Below are positions 25,197-33,959 of a stretch of 64,000 nt of DNA, one piece after another. This DNA comes from Sphingobacteriales bacterium (GTDB lineage: Bacteria; Bacteroidota; Bacteroidia; Chitinophagales; Chitinophagaceae). Each line of letters begins with the position of its first letter. Within the stretch, counting starts at the first letter, position 1. The position numbers were made by a program, and so were the translations under genes. The notes beneath the pieces were generated by a model, which did not search any database, had not been told where the DNA came from, and saw only the letters and a program-made list of their open reading frames with translations. Where the stretch lies: contig JACRJO010000032.1 in assembly GCA_016219985.1 (NCBI GenBank), forward strand, positions 434,001 to 498,000, in the 5' to 3' direction.

Positions 25197-26462
25197 TTAT
25201 TTTACCTGTATGATCTGGTCCCTTCCCGGGCCATTGGAAATATAGTGAATATCCACGCCCAGGTACTTATTGATAAAACTAACGTAGGTTTTCATAGTTG
25301 CAGGTAATTCATCAACTGTTCTGGCCTGACTGGTAGGGCTGTTCCACCCGGCAAATTTTTGATAGAGTGGAACGGGTTTCCGGCGGTCCATCTGGAAGGG
25401 TACTTCGCGGCTTTCTTTTCCATCCACCTGGTAAGCCGTACAAATTTCCAGTTCGCTAAAGGCATCCAGCACATCGGCTTTTGTCATGACAATCCGGGTC
25501 ACCCCATTGATCATACAGGCAAAATTCAGGGCCACGAGATCAATCCAGCCACAACGGCGGGGGCGGCCGGTGGTGGCGCCAAATTCATTGCCAGTTTTAC
25601 GGAGTTCCTCCCCGGTCTCATTCTCCAGCTCGGTGGGAAAAGGTCCCCCGCCCACCCGGGTGCAATAAGCTTTGGTTACCCCGATCACTTCACCAATATG
25701 CTGCGGCGCCACACCCAGCCCGTTACAAACGCCGGCTGAAATGGTATTGGACGAAGTGACATAGGGGAATGTTCCGAAATCAATATCCAGCATACTGCCC
25801 TGCGCTCCTTCGGCCAGGATCCGTTTACCGGCTTTGATCTGGCTGTTGATGAAATATTCACCATTCACAATATTGAGCTGCTTCAGGAATTCAAGCGCTT
25901 CAAAAAACTCCTCTTCCCAGGCCGTGATATCTTCCTGGAAATTGTAATTATCCAGCAGGCGCTGGTGTTTCATGCGGAGTTTGATGTACTGCGTGGTGAA
26001 ATTTTTATCCAGCAGGTCGCCCACGCGCAGGCCGTTTCTTCCTGTTTTATCCATATAAGTAGGCCCGATCCCTTTCAGGGTGGAGCCGATCTTCTGGTTT
26101 CCTTTTGAAATTTCGGCCGCCTTATCCAGAGCCCGGTGCGTGGGCAGGATCAGGTGGGTGCGTTCCGCGATAAAAAGGTTTTTCTTCAGGTCAATACCAA
26201 AAGAAGCCACGGTATCACATTCTTTTTTCAGGGTAACCGGGTCCAGCACCACACCGTTCCCGATGAGATTGATAATTCCCGGGTGAAACACCCCCGAAGG
26301 GATCTGGTGGAGCACTACTTTTTTATCCTGTACGTACAACGTGTGTCCGGCATTGGGACCACCCTGGAAGCGGGCCACCACATCGTAGTCCTTCGCAAAA
26401 AAATCAACGATCTTTCCCTTTCCTTCATCGCCCCACTGGAGGCCTAGTATTACATCAACCAT
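25197..26462 (-). CDS. purA: Adenylosuccinate synthetase
   Basis: 421 residues, usual length. GTP-dependent ligation of aspartate to IMP, the first step from IMP to AMP. Marks: N-terminal GLQWGDEGKGKIVD, the GGPNAGHT substrate loop, ITAWEEEFFE region, GVTKAYCTRVGGGPFPTE, and the C-terminal segment with KMDRRKP-type and SNGPGRDQ motifs. A TATTTTTG box on the minus strand at 26538-26545 is a possible -7 element some 75 bp upstream. Confidence 0.97.
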   Translation of the reverse strand: MVDVILGLQWGDEGKGKIVDFFAKDYDVVARFQGGPNAGHTLYVQDKKVVLHQIPSGVFHPGIINLIGNGVVLDPVTLKKECDTVASFGIDLKKNLFIAERTHLILPTHRALDKAAEISKGNQKIGSTLKGIGPTYMDKTGRNGLRVGDLLDKNFTTQYIKLRMKHQRLLDNYNFQEDITAWEEEFFEALEFLKQLNIVNGEYFINSQIKAGKRILAEGAQGSMLDIDFGTFPYVTSSNTISAGVCNGLGVAPQHIGEVIGVTKAYCTRVGGGPFPTELENETGEELRKTGNEFGATTGRPRRCGWIDLVALNFACMINGVTRIVMTKADVLDAFSELEICTAYQVDGKESREVPFQMDRRKPVPLYQKFAGWNSPTSQARTVDELPATMKTYVSFINKYLGVDIHYISNGPGRDQIIQVK

Positions 26463-26555
26463 GAGTCAGTTATCTGTTATTTTTTAGCCGCTTTGAAATG
26501 GGCGGGCCTGCCCTCCCCTGCTGTTGCAATGGCTGGGCAAAAATACGGGTTCAAC

Positions 26556-26583
26556 AAAAAGCCACCGAATTAAATCCGGTGGC
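26556..26583 (-). terminator. Terminator of the T9SS type B gene
   Basis: Stem GCCACCG/CGGTGGC with a 9-base loop; on the minus strand it is followed by five T. Lies 66 bp after the stop at 26650. Confidence 0.75.
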
Positions 26584-26649
26584 CGTTCTATATATTTTAT
26601 TCCCATTTTCCCCAAACATGTCAACTAAGGGGAATTCGTTACCCATCCA

Positions 26650-29600
26650 TTACCGGATCAGCATCACGGTGCCCTTTTTTGTAACCAGCCTGTCATCTTT
26701 TGTCAGCCCTTCGATCATCCAGACATAGACTCCGGAGGCCTGTTCCACGCCGCCAAAACGGCCGTCCCAGCCCTCATTCAGCTGGCGGGTAGAGAATACC
26801 AGCTGACCCCAGCGGTTAAAGACCCGGAAATAGTTATAACTCTTCATGCCCACGGGGAAGGGGGTAAACCTGTCATTTTTGCCGTCATTGTTGGGTGAGA
26901 AGCCGGTGGGCACATAAATATCGGGACCTTTGTAGATCCGTACTGTTATATATCCTTCCCCGAGACAGCCGGCAATGGTGGACGCAATGACCTGGTATTG
27001 TACATCCTGGCCGATGGCGCCTACAGTCACTACCGGGTTCGGAATATTCAGGTTACCAGCCCCCGCCACTGCATTCGGATTGCTCAACCCGGCAGTGGGG
27101 GTCCAGGCATAATTGATCACATCACTGTCAGAAGGCACGGCCAGTAAGGGAAACCGGTCACCCGGGTAGCCAATGGTATCATAAGGATAGGTCTTCACCT
27201 TGATCGGGGGCGTTACATCAATCCGCATATCATCGGTCACGAGGGACGCACAACCATTCGCATCTGCCAGAATGGTAACGGTATAAATGATATCTTTTGC
27301 CGGGGTGGATAACGGGTTGCTCACATTGGTATTGTCCAGGTAGGTGGAGGGTGTCCAGGTATAGTTGGTGCCCCCCGTTGCCAGCAGGCGGTAATTCTGC
27401 CCGTAACAGATAAAGCCATCGGGTCCGGCATTGGGAATGGGTGCAGCGTTCACATTCACGATCACGGTATCCTCATGCACACAGCGGCCCAGGGTGGCAG
27501 TAACAATATATTGCGTTGTGACTACCGGGTTGGCCACCGGGTTATAGATCGTGGTATCGCTGAGGGCTGTAGCCGGGGACCATCTGTATTGCGTGGCATT
27601 GGAGACCAGTTGCAGCTGAACGGATTTACTCTCACAAATGGTAGGATCCGCCTGCGGGGTCATAGTCATGTTATCGGTCAGTCCCACAATGGCGGGGAAA
27701 CTGGTTGTGCATCCCAGGTTATCTTTTACGGTAACGGTATAATTGCCCGGCGCCACATTGAACTGGTTGGAAGCCTGAAAATTGGTGCCGTCAATGGAAT
27801 AGGTATAATTGCTGTTACCGCCATTGGCAGTAACCAGGATCACACCATCGAGACCGCCGTCGCAACTGGCATTGGAATTGGCGGAGTTGGCGGTCAGCGC
27901 TGCAGGCTCCGTTACAGTGATATCATAACTGCTGTTACAGTTATTGGCATCCCGGATCCGTACGGTATAGGTACCCGCGGGCACATTAAATATATTGCTG
28001 CTCTGCCAGAACAAGCCGTCAATTGAATATTGATAGGGCGCTATGCCGCCCGAACCTGTAGCGGTAATAATTCCGTTCCCCTGGCCATTACAAACCACCG
28101 GAACCATGGCGGCCGTGGTAGCCAACAGGTCTGGTTCGGAAACGGTTACAGGAATACTGCCCTGGCAACCGTCTCTTTCCCTGAACCATACCGTATAGAT
28201 TCCGGCAGGCAGGCCATTGAACACATTACCCGCCTGCCAGTTAACCCCATCGAGGGAGTACTCATACGGCGGATTACCGGCCACGGGTTGAGCTACGGTA
28301 ATTGAACCGGTGGAACCGCCCTTACAAAGAACATCCGTATGGGTGGCAGTCGTAGCAATGGGGGGGCCGGCAGTTACCAGTGCAGTAAGCGGGGCACTCA
28401 CACAACTTATTGCATCAAATACAACAACCGTGTGCGTACCTGAAGAAATATTGGTAAATGTGTACGGAGCTGCGCCTGCGACTGCAGGGGCTCCATCCAG
28501 GGAGTAAGTATAAGGGGCCGTACCATTGGTAGGGGTGACGGTAATCGTCCCATTGCTGGCACCACTGCAACTGGTCGCCCCGGTAGAGATATCTGCCAGT
28601 TGTACCGGATCCCGGGTGACCCTTACCGTATCAGTACCAAATATCTCCACAGCAGGGTCATCAATTTTCTGATACACCGATTTTATGATGTATGTATTTG
28701 TGCCACCGGCTGCCGGGCAAAAGTTGGGAAAAGTGGCTTCCAGCCTGCCATTCCCTAAACTTGAAATGCTGCCGGGCATGATCAGCGTCCCGGCATTGTC
28801 ATACAATTCCACCCGTTTGAATAAGGAAGCCCCTCCATCGGGTACAAATCTCCAGCTTTCATTCATTCCCACAGCACCCCACGGAGGATTGGCAAATGCG
28901 GCCCTTCCGGGCGCCATCATTCCCTTCGTCATACTCCAGTCCTGTATTCCCACAATGGCCCTGCCGCCATTCCAGGTAGGGCATATTTGTTTACTGAAAA
29001 GGGTCACCTCAATTATCCCGGTAGATTCATATAAAATAATCTGATGGGTGTTTTCATTAAACCCGTTGCAGGGACCACTATAAAGGGGCACCTTATAAAA
29101 GCTTAATATCCACCGGCGGTGCGGAGCAATACCGTAGACCTGGTACTGGATACGTTGTGTTGGCTGAAAGATACTTGGATCCAGATCATGGAAGGGTCCC
29201 ATGATCATGGCCCTGTCGTACGCAGGACTCGGAAGGTCGCTGCCAATGCTCCAGCCCGCTGGTCCGTTTGCATTAGAAATATCAAAACTTATATACCCGT
29301 TAGTACTGGCCACAAGTGAATTATAAGTGGCTCCATAAAACGGAAAAGAAAAACCCAGGGGAATAACAGAAGAATAAGTGTCGTCGATGCTCAGCGAAGT
29401 TGGTGTACCGGCCGGATCATTCGGCTGGGTATATACCGGGAAACAGCCCGATGTCGGGCTGGCAGGATTCAATGTATAGGTACTCGTGAGACCGCGTAAA
29501 TCAGGAATTACTCCTTTCAGGTCAAAACATACACTCGCGGCACACCCGGAAATCACGGTATCCCTGGTACAATTAAAAGAAAAACTTTGCGCAGAAACAG

Positions 29601-29661
29601 TTTTCCCCAAAAAGAAAAAAAAACACGGCAGGGCGAAAACTTTCATCAGTTTTAGTCTCAT
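26650..29661 (-). CDS. T9SS type B surface protein with SprB repeats
   Basis: 1003 residues. Signal peptide (about 1-25, ending TVSAQS), an N-terminal region with Asp/Gly/Tyr-rich beta sequence, four tandem SprB-type repeats of about 75 residues between roughly 355 and 660 (each with YSxDG and a GxYTV core), PKD-like segments, and a C-terminal gliding-type sorting domain (FSPNNDGKNDRF, FNRWGQLVF, GWDG, ASGVYVW). Such proteins are exported by the type IX system and displayed on the cell surface, in some species for gliding or adhesion. Its exact role is unknown. It is transcribed alone and followed by a terminator. Confidence 0.93.
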   Translation of the reverse strand: MRLKLMKVFALPCFFFFLGKTVSAQSFSFNCTRDTVISGCAASVCFDLKGVIPDLRGLTSTYTLNPASPTSGCFPVYTQPNDPAGTPTSLSIDDTYSSVIPLGFSFPFYGATYNSLVASTNGYISFDISNANGPAGWSIGSDLPSPAYDRAMIMGPFHDLDPSIFQPTQRIQYQVYGIAPHRRWILSFYKVPLYSGPCNGFNENTHQIILYESTGIIEVTLFSKQICPTWNGGRAIVGIQDWSMTKGMMAPGRAAFANPPWGAVGMNESWRFVPDGGASLFKRVELYDNAGTLIMPGSISSLGNGRLEATFPNFCPAAGGTNTYIIKSVYQKIDDPAVEIFGTDTVRVTRDPVQLADISTGATSCSGASNGTITVTPTNGTAPYTYSLDGAPAVAGAAPYTFTNISSGTHTVVVFDAISCVSAPLTALVTAGPPIATTATHTDVLCKGGSTGSITVAQPVAGNPPYEYSLDGVNWQAGNVFNGLPAGIYTVWFRERDGCQGSIPVTVSEPDLLATTAAMVPVVCNGQGNGIITATGSGGIAPYQYSIDGLFWQSSNIFNVPAGTYTVRIRDANNCNSSYDITVTEPAALTANSANSNASCDGGLDGVILVTANGGNSNYTYSIDGTNFQASNQFNVAPGNYTVTVKDNLGCTTSFPAIVGLTDNMTMTPQADPTICESKSVQLQLVSNATQYRWSPATALSDTTIYNPVANPVVTTQYIVTATLGRCVHEDTVIVNVNAAPIPNAGPDGFICYGQNYRLLATGGTNYTWTPSTYLDNTNVSNPLSTPAKDIIYTVTILADANGCASLVTDDMRIDVTPPIKVKTYPYDTIGYPGDRFPLLAVPSDSDVINYAWTPTAGLSNPNAVAGAGNLNIPNPVVTVGAIGQDVQYQVIASTIAGCLGEGYITVRIYKGPDIYVPTGFSPNNDGKNDRFTPFPVGMKSYNYFRVFNRWGQLVFSTRQLNEGWDGRFGGVEQASGVYVWMIEGLTKDDRLVTKKGTVMLIR

Positions 29662-29816
29662 ATCTAAAATGCAGTTGGTATGGGTAAACTCAGGTCCTTA
29701 ACGAGCGTTCAAGGTAAGAAAAATATCGCTTGAGCGGGGCAGCACCCGAACAAACCTCTCAAAAACACAGGCGGGGAAATCTACTATTTGTCCGGGATCA
29801 ATGATTATCAACCGGC

Positions 29817-32060
29817 TCAGGAAGGTATATCCTCCATATCATACCGTTCAACAGATTCAATACCCGGCAGTTTTAACAGGTTTTGCACCAGTACATCCAG
29901 TTCTTCCTTGTCGTGCACATAGAGCCGGATATTCCCTTTAAACAACCCCTCATTGGCTTCAATGGTCAGGGCCGCGATATTGATCTTCAGTTCGCCTGAT
30001 ATCAGGTTGGTGATCTTGTTGACCACGCCCACATCATCCATCCCGATGATCTTGATACCGGTGAGGAAGGATATCTCTTTGTTCTTGGCCCATTTGGTCT
30101 TGACCACCCGGTGTCCGTAATTGGCCAGCAGTTTAGCTGCGTTGGGACAATTGGTCCGGTGGATGGTCAGACCCTTCCCTGTTGTCACAAATCCGAAAAC
30201 ATCATCCCCGGGGATGGGCTTGCAGCAATTGGCCAGGTTGTACACGATCCGGTCGCTGCTTTCGCCAAAGATCACGAGTTCAGCATCTTTCTTACCGCTG
30301 ACATGGTGCGGGAGGAATTCATGTTTCTCCGGATGAATTTTTACCGGCCTCGGCGCCTCGATCCGGTCGCCGCTTACTTTGAAATCCTTTAATTCCTTCA
30401 AGTCGATATTTTTTACCGCCACCTGGTAAAACAGGTCCAGGTTGGAACCCAGTTTGTACCATTGCACGACCTCATCGAGGTTGTGCTGCGACATGGCGGC
30501 TCCCATGCCCTCCAGTTTCCGCTGCACGGCGTATTTCCCTTCATCGGCCACTTTTCGTTTTTCTTCTTTCAGCGCATCCCGGATCCGGCCTTTGGCTTTG
30601 GAAGTGACCACAAACCCGAGCCAGTCCTCCGAGGCTTTTTGCTTGTTGCTGGTAATGATCTCCACCTGGTCCCCGCTGTGCAGCTTATGACTGATCGGCA
30701 CCAGTTTGTGATTGACCTTGGCCCCGATGGTTTTCACCCCGATAGCGCTGTGAATGGCAAATGCAAAATCCAGCGCCGTGGAACCCACCGGCAGCATTTT
30801 CACATCCCCCTTCGGCGTATAGACATAAATCTCCTCTGCCAGGAAACTGGTTTTGAAATCCTGTAAGAAGTCGATGCTGTCGGTTTCCTGGTTACTGATC
30901 ACTTCCCGGATCTGCTGAAACCATTTATCAAAACGGCTTTCATCCGTGGTGCCCTCCTTGTACTTCCAGTGGGCCGCCAGTCCTTTTTCGGCGATCTCAT
31001 TCATCCGTTTGGTGCGGATCTGGACTTCCACCCATTTTCCCTGTGGACCCATCACAGTGGTATGCAAGGCTTCGTACCCGTTCGCCTTGGGATTACTTAA
31101 CCAGTCCCGCAGCCGCTCCGGGGACGGATTGTATTCATCCGTGATCATGGAATATACTTTCCAGCAATCTTCCTTTTCTTTTTCAGGAGGGGAGTCGAGG
31201 ATGGCCCGGATGGCGAAGAGGTCATACACTTCTTCGAACTCCACGGCCTTCTTTTTCATTTTATTCCAGATGGAATGGATGCTCTTGGGACGACCGAATA
31301 TTTCCGCGTTCAGGCTGGCTTTTTCCAGTTTATCCTTAATGGGTTTGATAAATTCGTTGATGTATTTGGTCCGCTCCTTTTTTGTTTCGGCCAGCTTGCG
31401 GGCAATTTCCTTATAAGTTTCCGGCTCCATGTATTTCATGGCCAGGTCTTCCATTTCGGTTTTGATGGTATAGAGTCCCATCCGGTGCGCCAGCGGAGCA
31501 TAGATATAAACCGTCTCGGAAGAAATCTTGAGTTGCTTTTCCCTTTTCATGCTGTCGAGGGTGCGCATATTGTGCAGCCGGTCGGCCAGTTTTATCAGGA
31601 TCACCCGGGGGTCATCGGTGAGGGTGAGTAATATTTTCTTGAAGTTCTCCGCCTGCTGGGAGGCATTCACATCAATCACGTTGGCGATCTTGGTCAGCCC
31701 GTCCACGATCCGGGTGATCTCTTCCCCGAATTCCCGTTTGACATCTTCCAGTGAAATATCGGTATCCTCCACGGTGTCGTGCAGTAAAGAGCAGATAGTG
31801 GAACGAACCCCCAGCCCGATCTCTTCGGCGCAGATCTTGGCCACTGCGATGGGATGCAGGATATAGGGTTCCCCGCTCTTGCGCCGCATGGTTTTATGGG
31901 CGTCGGCGGCCATTTCAAAAGCGGTGCGGATCAGGGCTTTGTCGCCTGGCTTTAATTTGGCCTTGATCACTTTCAGCAGGGAACGGTATTCCCGCAGGAT
32001 GAGTTTCTTCTCTTCCTCCTCGTTCAGGTTATATTTCGGCGACTGCGCAACGGTTTCCAT
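29817..32060 (-). CDS. Bifunctional (p)ppGpp synthetase/hydrolase
   Basis: 747 residues, RelA/SpoT family (spoT/relA/rsh). Order: HD hydrolase with LLHDTVEDTD (His94-Asp95), RelA synthetase with NGYEALHTTVMGP and VEVQIRTKRM, TGS domain (VYTPKGDVKMLP), a zinc-finger/helical region with ANCCKPIPGD, and a C-terminal ACT domain. The intact HD site argues for hydrolase activity, so a bifunctional Rel enzyme, usual as the single long RSH of many Bacteroidota. The promoter ends 6 bp before the ATG, giving a leaderless mRNA. Divergent from the tRNA-Leu gene. Confidence 0.96.
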   Translation of the reverse strand: METVAQSPKYNLNEEEEKKLILREYRSLLKVIKAKLKPGDKALIRTAFEMAADAHKTMRRKSGEPYILHPIAVAKICAEEIGLGVRSTICSLLHDTVEDTDISLEDVKREFGEEITRIVDGLTKIANVIDVNASQQAENFKKILLTLTDDPRVILIKLADRLHNMRTLDSMKREKQLKISSETVYIYAPLAHRMGLYTIKTEMEDLAMKYMEPETYKEIARKLAETKKERTKYINEFIKPIKDKLEKASLNAEIFGRPKSIHSIWNKMKKKAVEFEEVYDLFAIRAILDSPPEKEKEDCWKVYSMITDEYNPSPERLRDWLSNPKANGYEALHTTVMGPQGKWVEVQIRTKRMNEIAEKGLAAHWKYKEGTTDESRFDKWFQQIREVISNQETDSIDFLQDFKTSFLAEEIYVYTPKGDVKMLPVGSTALDFAFAIHSAIGVKTIGAKVNHKLVPISHKLHSGDQVEIITSNKQKASEDWLGFVVTSKAKGRIRDALKEEKRKVADEGKYAVQRKLEGMGAAMSQHNLDEVVQWYKLGSNLDLFYQVAVKNIDLKELKDFKVSGDRIEAPRPVKIHPEKHEFLPHHVSGKKDAELVIFGESSDRIVYNLANCCKPIPGDDVFGFVTTGKGLTIHRTNCPNAAKLLANYGHRVVKTKWAKNKEISFLTGIKIIGMDDVGVVNKITNLISGELKINIAALTIEANEGLFKGNIRLYVHDKEELDVLVQNLLKLPGIESVERYDMEDIPS

Positions 32061-32066
32061 GGTCTA

Positions 32067-32095
32067 CGAATTTAGGTAAAAAGGGGCATTTTCAA
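32067..32095 (-). promoter_or_regulatory. Promoter of the (p)ppGpp synthetase gene
   Basis: Minus strand TTG (32095-32093), 18-bp spacer, TAAATTCG (32074-32067), which is one base from TAnnTTTG. It ends 6 bp upstream of the ATG. Confidence 0.5.
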
Positions 32096-32109
32096 TGCCT
32101 CAAATGTCC

Positions 32110-32117
32110 TACCTTTG
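32110..32117 (+). promoter_or_regulatory. Predicted -7 box for the tRNA-Leu transcript
   Basis: TACCTTTG, identical to the rplS -7 box, 135 bp upstream of tRNA-Leu. The -33 element is weak. It is divergent to the (p)ppGpp synthetase promoter, with about 15 bp between. Confidence 0.5.
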
Positions 32118-32147
32118 CTGCCCTTTAGGAAGAAGCCCTGAGAGGGT

Positions 32148-32214
32148 AGCTGTGAGCTGTGAGCTGTGAGCTGTGAGCTGTGAGCTGTGAGCTGTGAGCC
32201 GCGAGCTGCGAGCT
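32148..32214. repeat. Heptamer tandem array, TGAGCTG
   Basis: About nine 7-bp units AGCTGTG, the last two or three diverged (GAGCCGC, GAGCTGC). It lies between the predicted promoter and the tRNA-Leu gene, so it would be in the 5' leader of the pre-tRNA. Confidence 0.9.
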
Positions 32215-32252
32215 AAGAGGCGGGCGGGCAGGGATCTTCGGTTTTTGAGAAC

Positions 32253-32334
32253 CCGGATGTGGTGAAATTGGTAGACACGTCAGACTTAGGATCTGATGCC
32301 GTAAGGTGTGGGGGTTCGAGTCCCTCCATCCGGA
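32253..32334 (+). tRNA. tRNA-Leu (UAG anticodon)
   Basis: Type II tRNA of 82 nt. Acceptor stem CCGGATG/CATCCGG with discriminator A, D arm TGGTGAAATTGGTAGACAC, anticodon arm TCAGA/TCTGA around CTTAGGA (anticodon TAG), variable arm TGCCGTAAGGTGT, T arm with GGTTCGAGTCC. The CCA end is not encoded. It reads CUA leucine codons. The tig gene follows within 100 bp. Confidence 0.95.
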
Positions 32335-32338
32335 CACT

Positions 32339-32428
32339 TTGAAAGTTGACAGGTTGAAAGGTTGACAGGTTTATCAGGAAGAACCCCAACTTATCAACTT
32401 GTCAACCTGTTAACTTATCAACTTAACA
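32339..32428. repeat. Inverted word-repeat element before tig
   Basis: Left arm words AGTTGACAGGTTGA, AAGGTTGACAGG; right arm AACTTATCAACTTGTCAACC, TGTTAAC. The two arms are partly complementary around a short unpaired centre (about 32373-32390). It ends 2 bp before the trigger-factor ATG, so any hairpin would sit in its 5' leader. Related to the elements at 19836 and 58371. Confidence 0.8.
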
Positions 32429-32430
32429 AC

Positions 32431-33810
32431 ATGGCTACAGTAAGCAAAGAAAACATCGGCCAGCTGCATGAAAAGCTGACCGTAAAACTGGAAAAGACCG
32501 ATTACCTTCCCACGTTTGAAAAAGCGCTGAAGGAGTACGGGAAAAAAGCAAATATCCCCGGGTTCCGGAAAGGGATGGTACCGGCCGGCCTGATCAAAAA
32601 AATGTACGGGCCTTCCTTATTCACCGATGAAGTACTGAAATCAGTGGACCGCGAACTGATCGGCTACCTGCAACATGAAAAGCTGGATATTTTCGCCCAG
32701 CCCCTGCCGCTGGAATCCGATCTCCACCAGCTGGATATAAACAACCCCGCTGATTATACATTCCATTTCGAAATTGGTATGAAACCAGCTTTCGGATTAC
32801 CGGACCTGGGCAAGGCCTCCACCACCCGGTACCTGGTAACCGTAACCGATGAAATGGTGGACAGCGAGATCGCCCGGTTACAGAACCGGTATGGCAATAT
32901 GAAGGATGAAGAAACCGTGGGTTCTGAAGAACATGTACTGAATGTACTGTTTACCGAAACAGATGCAGCCGGTGCGGAAACAGAAGGCGGTACCCGGAAG
33001 GACAATTCCATCCTTGTTAAATATTTTGCTGAGGGATTCCGCAAAAACTGGATCGGGAAAAAGACCGGTGATTCCGAAATCACGCAGCTGAAAAATGCAT
33101 TTGACGAGAAAGAAAGGGAATGGATCATTGGTGATCTCGGGCTGGATAAAGCGGACGCCACTGCCGCTGACAAAACCTTCAAAATTGAGATCACTAAAGT
33201 GGGCTTGCTGGAGAAAAGGGAGCTGAATGAAGAATTCTTCAACCAGCTTTACCCCGGCCAGGAAGTCAAAACAGAAGCGGATTTCCGGCAGAAGATCCGG
33301 GAGGAAATACAGGCTTACTGGAACGGCCAGGCCATGAACCAGATCCATGACCAGGTTTTTCACCAGTTAGTGGACCATACCCAGATCGAATTCCCCGAAG
33401 GATTCCTGAAAAAATGGGTGAAGACCCAGGGTGAAACGGCCAAATCTGATGAAGAAGTGGAAGCCGAATTCCCCAAATTCCTCAGCCAGTTGAAATGGAC
33501 CCTTATTTCCGACAAGATTGTCCAGGATCATGCGATCCAGGTAAACCCGGACGAGATCCGCGCCTTTGCCCGGCAGCAATTATTCAGTTACATGGGCGGC
33601 GCCAACCTCAGCGATGACCAGCCCTGGGTGGCAGATTACGTGGAGAAAATGATGAAGGACCGGAAATACGTGGAGGATGCCTACAACCGCCTGCAGACCC
33701 AGAAGATCTTTGAATGGGCAGCTACACAGGTAAAGCCCGCTGACAAAGACATCAGCGCGGATGATTTTACCAAACTGGTGGAAGAGCACCAGCATCATCA
33801 CCATCATTAA
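32431..33810 (+). CDS. tig: Trigger factor with natural polyhistidine tail
   Basis: 459 residues from MATVSKENIG; the open frame extends 23 codons upstream through the word repeat, but trigger factors begin with this ribosome-binding domain. Marks: GFRKGMVP (44-51, ribosome-binding loop), a degenerate FKBP-like middle domain around 150-250, and a helical C-terminal chaperone domain. It is the ribosome-associated chaperone for nascent chains. The last seven residues are HQHHHHH, which may bind metal. It precedes the clpP-clpX cluster, with one large surface-protein gene between. Confidence 0.93.
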   Translation: MATVSKENIGQLHEKLTVKLEKTDYLPTFEKALKEYGKKANIPGFRKGMVPAGLIKKMYGPSLFTDEVLKSVDRELIGYLQHEKLDIFAQPLPLESDLHQLDINNPADYTFHFEIGMKPAFGLPDLGKASTTRYLVTVTDEMVDSEIARLQNRYGNMKDEETVGSEEHVLNVLFTETDAAGAETEGGTRKDNSILVKYFAEGFRKNWIGKKTGDSEITQLKNAFDEKEREWIIGDLGLDKADATAADKTFKIEITKVGLLEKRELNEEFFNQLYPGQEVKTEADFRQKIREEIQAYWNGQAMNQIHDQVFHQLVDHTQIEFPEGFLKKWVKTQGETAKSDEEVEAEFPKFLSQLKWTLISDKIVQDHAIQVNPDEIRAFARQQLFSYMGGANLSDDQPWVADYVEKMMKDRKYVEDAYNRLQTQKIFEWAATQVKPADKDISADDFTKLVEEHQHHHHH

Positions 33811-33848
33811 TTAATCAACAGGCTGACTTTACAGCAACTGATCTTATT

Positions 33849-33873
33849 GCCCCGCATCTTCGCGGGGCTTTTT
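33849..33873 (+). terminator. tig terminator
   Basis: Perfect stem GCCCCGC/GCGGGGC with a 6-base loop and a run of six T, 38 bp after the tig stop. Confidence 0.95.
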
Positions 33874-33903
33874 TGCAATTATAGTACAGCACCAGTTACA
33901 AAA

Positions 33904-33930
33904 GGGGCATATATGGTTCATATATGCCCC
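33904..33930 (-). terminator. Terminator of the T9SS type A gene
   Basis: Perfect 12-bp inverted repeat GGGGCATATATG/CATATATGCCCC with a 3-base loop; on the minus strand it is followed by TTTT. It lies 30 bp after the stop at 33960, and is convergent with the tig terminator. Confidence 0.8.
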
Positions 33931-33959
33931 CGTACCTGCAGCCCGGAGGCTGTTTTATA

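Noticed and set aside
32148..32214. CRISPR array
   Set aside because: Units are only 7 bp with no spacers; no cas genes anywhere in the window.
32253..32334. Integrated element at tRNA-Leu
   Set aside because: No integrase and no repeat of the tRNA 3' end in the window; downstream is trigger factor.
33780..33810. His-tail of trigger factor as vector contamination
   Set aside because: The sequence continues into a natural stop, spacer and terminator, with no vector sequence.
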